Position numbers and translations under genes: made by a program
The notes under the pieces: model-generated
What the model was told of the DNA's origin: nothing
Seen by the model: the letters and a program-made list of their open reading frames with translations, nothing else
The model's database searches: none
Assembly: GCA_900555335.1 (NCBI GenBank)
Contig: USKU01000045.1
Coordinates: 1 to 9,391, forward strand
DNA from: an uncultured Atopobium sp.
GTDB lineage: Bacteria > Actinomycetota > Coriobacteriia > Coriobacteriales > Atopobiaceae
Length of the DNA: 9,391 nucleotides
Direction: 5' to 3'
Shown: positions 5,600-9,391 of the stretch, in pieces
Layout: the number at the start of each line of letters is the position of its first letter
Numbering within the stretch: the first letter of the stretch is position 1

Positions 5600-6775
5600 C
5601 TATTCTGCGCTCTTTAGAGTGAAAGACAACAGAACCGGGTTGTGGTCCGAGTAAGCAAATTGCGTGTCAATGTTTCTGGCGGTTGCAACAACGTTATCCG
5701 AGACAATCCAGCCATCAACTGTGGTGGTGTACGTCTTGTCCTTCTCGTAAGGAATATCATCTCCGCGGCAGGTAGGAACGTCGTTGAGGTTGTCTGGAGC
5801 TACAACGCTAAAGCCTTCTGGCAAATCAGAATCTTTGAGTTCTGCTACCCAGTCTGGTACCTGCTGAACAGAAGGATAGAGTGTAAGTGAGCCCGAAATG
5901 GCATGGTTCCAGTCGCCACCCGCAATAACGTAATTACCCTTAGCGCGCTCCTCAGACATTATTTTGGTTAGAAGTGCAAGCTGCTGCGCGCGACTGGTGC
6001 CACCTTTGTCGTAGGCAGACATGTGGCTGTTAATAAGTACCAGCTCATGACCATCGCTGGTAGGGTAGCGTGTAATCATAAAGCAACGGTCTAGGTCAAA
6101 GAATTTTGTTGGGAATGACTCATCAATGGGGTAGGTACGACGAGTTGCGCTTGAAGCAAGTACGTTTGAAAGCGTCAGAATTCCAGAGTTAGAGGTTCCG
6201 TGGAACTCCGTAAGTGGATAGGCGAGAAACGCGGTGTGGAAGTTCTGCGCAAAATATGATGCGTAGGATCCAAAGCGGCTCTCTGCTTCAGAAACTTGAT
6301 TCACATGCCAGCTTCTGTCAGATGAAGTATCAATCTCTTGGAAAAGAATAAAGTCAGGGGCTGTACCACCATTCAGAGAAGAAACGGTGCTCAGGGCACC
6401 GTTTGTGGTGTAAAGCACGGAGTTTCTGCTGACAGCACGGCCGTGAGTTCCCACGGTGCGTGTGCCATCCTGCATGATGCCTTCATCCATAAAGAAGGTG
6501 TAATCAGGGGTGTAAGCACCAAAGCCAATGTTGTAGGTCGAAGCTGTGTAGGTTTGTCCTACCTGTACAGTTGTAGCCTCAGGAGAAGCACCTTGATTGG
6601 ATACGGGAGTATTGTCAGGAATGCGATAGTAATTAAGCTGCAGGTAGAGGGCATATCCACCAAGAACCAGTAAAGCTAGAACAAAAAGCCCACCTACAAA
6701 TTTGAAAAGTGGTGCAAGAACCCTTTTTAGAAGGCCAATAATAAACTTAAGGCCAAGAGACAAAACTCTTTTCAT
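5600..6775 (-). CDS. Membrane-anchored endonuclease/exonuclease/phosphatase (EEP) fold protein
   Basis: A 391-residue protein of the EEP (DNase I-like) superfamily, metal-dependent phosphodiesterases acting on nucleic acids, phosphoinositides or sphingomyelin. The first 25 residues are basic and amphipathic. A hydrophobic helix (about 26-47, VGGLFVLALLVLGGYALYLQL) then anchors the protein, and no cleavage site is obvious, so the catalytic domain probably lies outside the membrane. Catalytic motifs are complete: YN with Asn82, FQEID with Glu147, NSHMSAYD with His251, GGDWN with Asp288 and Asn290, TVDGWI, and YSDHNP with Asp377/His378. The inserts between residues 85 and 140 are longer than in minimal nucleases. 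The substrate cannot be told from sequence. The start is ATG with GAGG five bases upstream. The gene stands alone on the minus strand, divergent from the aminotransferase, with a probable terminator after it. Confidence 0.87.
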   Translation of the reverse strand: MKRVLSLGLKFIIGLLKRVLAPLFKFVGGLFVLALLVLGGYALYLQLNYYRIPDNTPVSNQGASPEATTVQVGQTYTASTYNIGFGAYTPDYTFFMDEGIMQDGTRTVGTHGRAVSRNSVLYTTNGALSTVSSLNGGTAPDFILFQEIDTSSDRSWHVNQVSEAESRFGSYASYFAQNFHTAFLAYPLTEFHGTSNSGILTLSNVLASSATRRTYPIDESFPTKFFDLDRCFMITRYPTSDGHELVLINSHMSAYDKGGTSRAQQLALLTKIMSEERAKGNYVIAGGDWNHAISGSLTLYPSVQQVPDWVAELKDSDLPEGFSVVAPDNLNDVPTCRGDDIPYEKDKTYTTTVDGWIVSDNVVATARNIDTQFAYSDHNPVLLSFTLKSAE

Positions 6776-6852
6776 GCGAACCTCGTATCAATCAAGTGTC
6801 GTATGATTTAAATGATAACTATTATGGATTGAAATTACTTTGAGGAGTTTGT
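6776..6852. promoter_or_regulatory. Divergent intergenic region, EEP gene / aminotransferase
   Basis: This 77-bp AT-rich gap must hold the start signals of both divergent genes unless they begin inside one another. TATTAT at 6820-6825 could be a plus-strand -10 for the aminotransferase, but no good -35 is found. On the minus strand the candidates are poorer still. ATTTAAAT at its centre is self-complementary. GAGGAG at 6842-6847 is the aminotransferase ribosome binding site. Confidence 0.35.
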
Positions 6853-8004
6853 ATGTCGCTATCAAGAAATACAACACTAGAGCTTTTCAAACCCTCTGGT
6901 ATCAGGCGTTTCTCGGCACTTGCTGCTGCAACACCAGGATGTATTTCTTTAACTATTGGAGAGCCGGGAGAAGACACTCCAGCTCCTATTTGCAACTTAG
7001 TAGACAGAGAACTTGCAGCTGGAAACACGCATTATCCACCCAACGTTGGTACTCTTGAACTTAGGGAGGCCATTGCTGCCTGGGAGTCTGCTCGTGGTAT
7101 GAAGGTAGGCCCAGACGGCATTGTAGTTACCGTGGGAGCTGCGGAAGCCATTTCTGCAACTATGCTGACCCTTATGAATCCAGGCGATGAAGTTATCATT
7201 CCTGAACCAGCGTATCTGGTATACAAAACACTCTGCCAGCTTAATCGTGGTGTAGTCGTGCCGCTTGATACCAGCGACAATCATTTCCAGATTGATGCTG
7301 AGCAGCTTAAATCAAAGATTTCAGAGAAGACAAAGCTTATTGTGCTGACTTCTCCCAACAATCCTACGGGATGTGTTTATACAAAAGAGTCGCTTGATGC
7401 GGTAGCTAATCTTGCTCGTGAACACGACTTTTATGTGATGTGTGATGACGTTTATAGAGAGCTTGCCTATGTTGAGGATGTTCCTCGCTTTGTTGAGCTC
7501 TATCCAGATTTGTCTGATCGCTGCATTGTGACAAATAGTTTTTCTAAACCATGGGCAATGACGGGCTGGAGACTTGGCTGGGTTGCCACTTCTGACGAGC
7601 TTGCGACAGATATTGGAAAGGTCCACGCCCAGCTAGTGTCTTCTGTTCCTTCATTTTTGCAGCCAGCTGCTCTCTATGCACTTTCTTACGATGTCACGCC
7701 TATGCGCACAAACTATCAAAAGCGCAGGCAGATTGTGCTTTCTGCACTCAAAGACATGGAACTTCCTGTTGAAGAGCCAGAAGGAGCCTTCTACGCATTC
7801 CCATCAATCAAGGAATTTGCCCTTGATTCTGAGGCGTTTTGTGAGCGAGCAATCAAGGAGTTTGGTATTGCACTGGTGCCTGGCGTTTTCTTCGGCGCTG
7901 AGGGCTATGTGCGTATCAGTTATGCTGCCTCAGACAAGAATCTGACAGAAGGTCTTTCTCGCCTTAAGACTTTTGTTAATACTTTGCGAGAAGAACAAAA
8001 CTAG
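6853..8004 (+). CDS. Class I/II PLP aminotransferase, PatA-like
   Basis: A 383-residue cytosolic, fold type I pyridoxal-phosphate aminotransferase of the aspartate aminotransferase I-gamma group. Key residues are visible: Tyr61, Gly95-Ala96 of the VGAAEA phosphate loop, Asn170 in SPNNPTG, Asp199 and Tyr201 in DDVYREL, the Schiff-base Lys232 in NSFSKPWAMTGWR, Arg240, and the substrate-carboxylate Arg354 in GYVRISYA. Length and motifs are complete. The N-terminal SGIRRFSAL, ISLTIGEP and the C-terminal EGAFYAFPSIKEF, ALVPG and EGYVRISYA resemble PatA, the N-acetyl-LL-diaminopimelate aminotransferase of Bacillus. The lysine-riboswitch/lysA unit that follows makes a lysine-pathway role attractive. 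However, this family is promiscuous, and an aspartate or aromatic aminotransferase is possible. The start is ATG with GAGGAG five bases upstream. The riboswitch lies downstream, so it does not control this gene's initiation. Confidence 0.9.
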   Translation: MSLSRNTTLELFKPSGIRRFSALAAATPGCISLTIGEPGEDTPAPICNLVDRELAAGNTHYPPNVGTLELREAIAAWESARGMKVGPDGIVVTVGAAEAISATMLTLMNPGDEVIIPEPAYLVYKTLCQLNRGVVVPLDTSDNHFQIDAEQLKSKISEKTKLIVLTSPNNPTGCVYTKESLDAVANLAREHDFYVMCDDVYRELAYVEDVPRFVELYPDLSDRCIVTNSFSKPWAMTGWRLGWVATSDELATDIGKVHAQLVSSVPSFLQPAALYALSYDVTPMRTNYQKRRQIVLSALKDMELPVEEPEGAFYAFPSIKEFALDSEAFCERAIKEFGIALVPGVFFGAEGYVRISYAASDKNLTEGLSRLKTFVNTLREEQN

Positions 8005-8036
8005 CCCAAATACAGAGCTTTCTGTGGTAGGGTTTT

Positions 8037-8231
8037 ACTGTCAATAGAGGAGCGAGCACGATGGGTTCTGGGTTAGTCGGCAGGCAGTGACCCCAGAAGG
8101 AGGCGAGGTTCGCCGAACTTGGCAATCAGGCGTGGTTGTCAGGTGGGCTTGTATGAAATACATGCAAGACTGTCCGAGATTTCGGGGGTGCTACTTTGAC
8201 GGTGTATTGCGCCCCCAATTTGAGGGGGAGC
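8037..8231 (+). promoter_or_regulatory. Lysine riboswitch (L box) with translational expression platform
   Basis: This untranslated stretch before lysA matches the lysine aptamer: AGAGGAGCG after P1, AAGGAGGCG, GCCGAA, a P3-P4 region ending GACTGTC, and a short P5. By eye the helices are: P1 8037-8044 with 8196-8203 plus TAG 8045-8047 with CTA 8191-8193; P2 8052-8057 with 8108-8113; its upper stem 8066-8072 with 8092-8098; P3 8117-8125 with 8136-8144; P4 8148-8155 with 8161-8168; P5 8174-8177 with 8182-8185. This is the expected five-helix junction. Lysine binding stabilises P1. No U-run follows, so termination is unlikely. The end of the element hides the lysA Shine-Dalgarno instead (8209-8231). 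The promoter is not clear: a weak site near the aminotransferase stop, or read-through from that gene, are both possible. Confidence 0.92.
8209..8231 (+). promoter_or_regulatory. Shine-Dalgarno sequestering hairpin of lysA
   Basis: CCCCC (8212-8216) pairs with GGGGG (8224-8228) around a seven-base loop, and GC (8209-8210) with GC (8230-8231) across a G-A mismatch. The G-rich arm, GAGGGGGAG, is the only Shine-Dalgarno sequence for the TTG at 8233, so folding blocks translation. The competing pairing GGGGGTGC (8184-8191) with GCGCCCCC (8209-8216) frees it. That pairing uses bases of P5 and P1, so it should form only when the aptamer is not closed by lysine. Confidence 0.75.
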
Positions 8232-8232
8232 T

Positions 8233-9391
8233 TTGAGTAAGAAACCGTTTGTTTCTGTAGATGCCCTAGAGGCAATCACTACGACGTATCCAACGCCATT
8301 TCACCTGTATAACAAGGCAGAGATTGTTCGCCGCGCAAAGCTTTTGCAAGAGGCTTTTAGCTGGAATGCTGGCTTTAAAGAGTACTTTGCGGTGAAAGCT
8401 ACGCCAAATCCTTACATTGTGAGATTGCTGGCAGAGCTTGGTTGTGGCTGTGACTGTGCAAATGCCACCGAGCTCACGCTTGCAAAAGCCTGCGGAGTCA
8501 CCGGTCAAAACATTATGCTCTCGTCAAACGACACTACGGTGCTTGACTTTGCTCGTGCTCATGAGCTGGGAGCCATTATTAACTTAGACGCTGGCGGCGA
8601 CATGCTTACAACGCTTGAAGAAGCGGTGGGAAGCAACATGCCTCAGGTCATGTGTGCACGCCTTAATCCTGGCGGTGTGTTTGAGTCGCAAAACGGCATT
8701 ATTGGAAATCCCGATGATGCTAAGTTTGGCATGACAGAAGAGCAGCTTTTCCAGACGTTTGCGTATCTTAAGACCAAAGGCGTCACTGAATTTGGCCTCC
8801 ATGCCTTCCTGGCCAGTAACGCTCAAGAGGAAGATTACTATCCAAACCTTGCGCGCGTCCTCTTTAAGCTGGCCGTTAAGTTGCACAAAGAACTTGATAT
8901 CCATATTGGATTTATTGATCTTTCTGGCGGAATTGGTGTGGCGTATGAGCCAGACCAAGTTGAGCCTGACGTCTTGGCCATTGGTCAGGGCGTAAAGCGT
9001 GCCTTTGAAGAAGTGTTAGTTCCTACGGGTATGGGAGACGTTGCCATTTACACCGAGCTTGGACGTTGGCTTTTGGGCCCCGCCGGTGCGCTTGTTACTC
9101 GCGTTCTGCACCAAAAAGAGACGTACCGCCACTACCTTGGCGTAGACGCGTGTGCGGCAAACCTTATGCGTCCTGCAATCTATGACGCCTACCATCACAT
9201 CACCGTTATGAGCAAAGAGGATGCTCCTGCAACTCATACGTACAACGTTGTGGGCGGACTTTGCGAGAATAACGATCAGTTTGCAAAGAACCGCCAGCTC
9301 CCAGAGGTAGCTGTGGGTGACCTCTTGTTCATTCACGATACAGGCGCTCATGGTTTCTCGATGGGCTACAACTACAACGGCCGTCTGCGCT
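8233..9391 (+). CDS. lysA: Diaminopimelate decarboxylase LysA, 3'-truncated by window edge
   Basis: Catalyses decarboxylation of meso-diaminopimelate to L-lysine, the last step of lysine synthesis. It is a fold type III PLP enzyme (alanine-racemase-like barrel plus beta domain), cytosolic and normally dimeric. There are 386 uninterrupted codons to the window end, against a usual length of about 420. Motifs: FAVKATPNP with PLP Lys55, DCANATEL, ARLNPGG, LSGGIG (231-235), YTELGRWLLGP (Glu275, Arg278), GLCENNDQF with Cys344/Glu345, and HDTGAHGFSMGYNYNG near the end. The usual HxHIGSQ-type segment is replaced by LHAFLASN (His190), as in the clostridial-type subgroup. No in-frame ATG occurs before the PLP lysine. 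TTG at 8233-8235 is the best start: it follows the G-rich Shine-Dalgarno at proper spacing and gives MSKKPF before VDALEAI. The lysine riboswitch directly upstream supports both function and start. Confidence 0.95.
   Translation, partial: MSKKPFVSVDALEAITTTYPTPFHLYNKAEIVRRAKLLQEAFSWNAGFKEYFAVKATPNPYIVRLLAELGCGCDCANATELTLAKACGVTGQNIMLSSNDTTVLDFARAHELGAIINLDAGGDMLTTLEEAVGSNMPQVMCARLNPGGVFESQNGIIGNPDDAKFGMTEEQLFQTFAYLKTKGVTEFGLHAFLASNAQEEDYYPNLARVLFKLAVKLHKELDIHIGFIDLSGGIGVAYEPDQVEPDVLAIGQGVKRAFEEVLVPTGMGDVAIYTELGRWLLGPAGALVTRVLHQKETYRHYLGVDACAANLMRPAIYDAYHHITVMSKEDAPATHTYNVVGGLCENNDQFAKNRQLPEVAVGDLLFIHDTGAHGFSMGYNYNGRLR

Noticed and set aside
8012..8030. Small ACAGA-GCTT-TCTGT hairpin after the aminotransferase stop as a terminator
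   Set aside because: Only five pairs, AT-rich, and followed by GGTAGGGTTTT rather than a direct T-run; too weak to call, and it partly adjoins the riboswitch P1 region.
8209..8235. CCCCC/GGGGG stem as an intrinsic terminator of the riboswitch
   Set aside because: No T-run follows the stem; its 3' arm is the lysA Shine-Dalgarno, so sequestration fits better.
8584..8958. Minus-strand frame of 124 codons within lysA
   Set aside because: Antisense to strongly conserved LysA motifs; no independent evidence for expression.
1..9391. CRISPR arrays, tRNA/rRNA genes, insertion sequences, phage attachment sites
   Set aside because: No regularly spaced direct repeats, no cloverleaf or rRNA sequence, and no transposase or integrase frame were seen.

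Overview
The window looks like chromosomal DNA of a moderate-GC, Gram-positive-type anaerobe. Protein flavour suggests Coriobacteriia, possibly an Atopobium/Lancefieldella relative: a DUF1858-DUF438-hemerythrin-PAS protein, a clostridial-type LysA, GA-rich Shine-Dalgarno sequences, and GTG/TTG starts. The taxonomic call is an inference from protein style, not a database match. I see no rRNA, tRNA, CRISPR array, IS element or phage gene. Eight protein-coding genes occupy almost all of the sequence, and the first and last are cut by the window edges.

Layout. Bases 1-1266 (+): an M18 metalloaminopeptidase missing only its extreme N-terminus. 1340-2095 (+): a spermidine-synthase-fold, SAM-binding protein that lacks the usual aminopropyltransferase motif. 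Its 3' end overlaps the convergent gene at 2070-3332 (-), a 12-TM MFS transporter that probably starts at a GTG. Upstream of that on the minus strand lie a strong hairpin (3363-3398), then 3452-5044 (-), a four-domain DUF438/hemerythrin/PAS protein. This protein has a perfect 8-N4-8 dyad in its promoter region. 5203-5481 (-) is a RelB/DinJ-type antitoxin without a toxin; its well-formed promoter is overlapped by an inverted repeat. 5600-6775 (-) is a membrane-anchored endonuclease/exonuclease/phosphatase-fold protein. It is divergent from 6853-8004 (+), a PatA-like class I aminotransferase. Then comes a lysine riboswitch (about 8037-8231) in front of lysA (8233 to the window end).

How the parts fit. 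The most coherent unit is on the right. A PatA-like aminotransferase (possibly the N-acetyl-LL-diaminopimelate step) is followed by a lysine riboswitch and diaminopimelate decarboxylase, the last step of lysine synthesis. The aptamer can be folded by eye into P1-P5. The region after it contains mutually exclusive pairings that would hide or expose the lysA Shine-Dalgarno sequence, so control is probably translational. The second unit worth attention is the hemerythrin/PAS protein with a CRP/FNR-style dyad, which suggests a redox-, oxygen- or NO-responsive gene. The remaining genes look like independent housekeeping or accessory genes. I did not find a clearly new multi-gene system; the strongest leads are regulatory elements and the solitary antitoxin.
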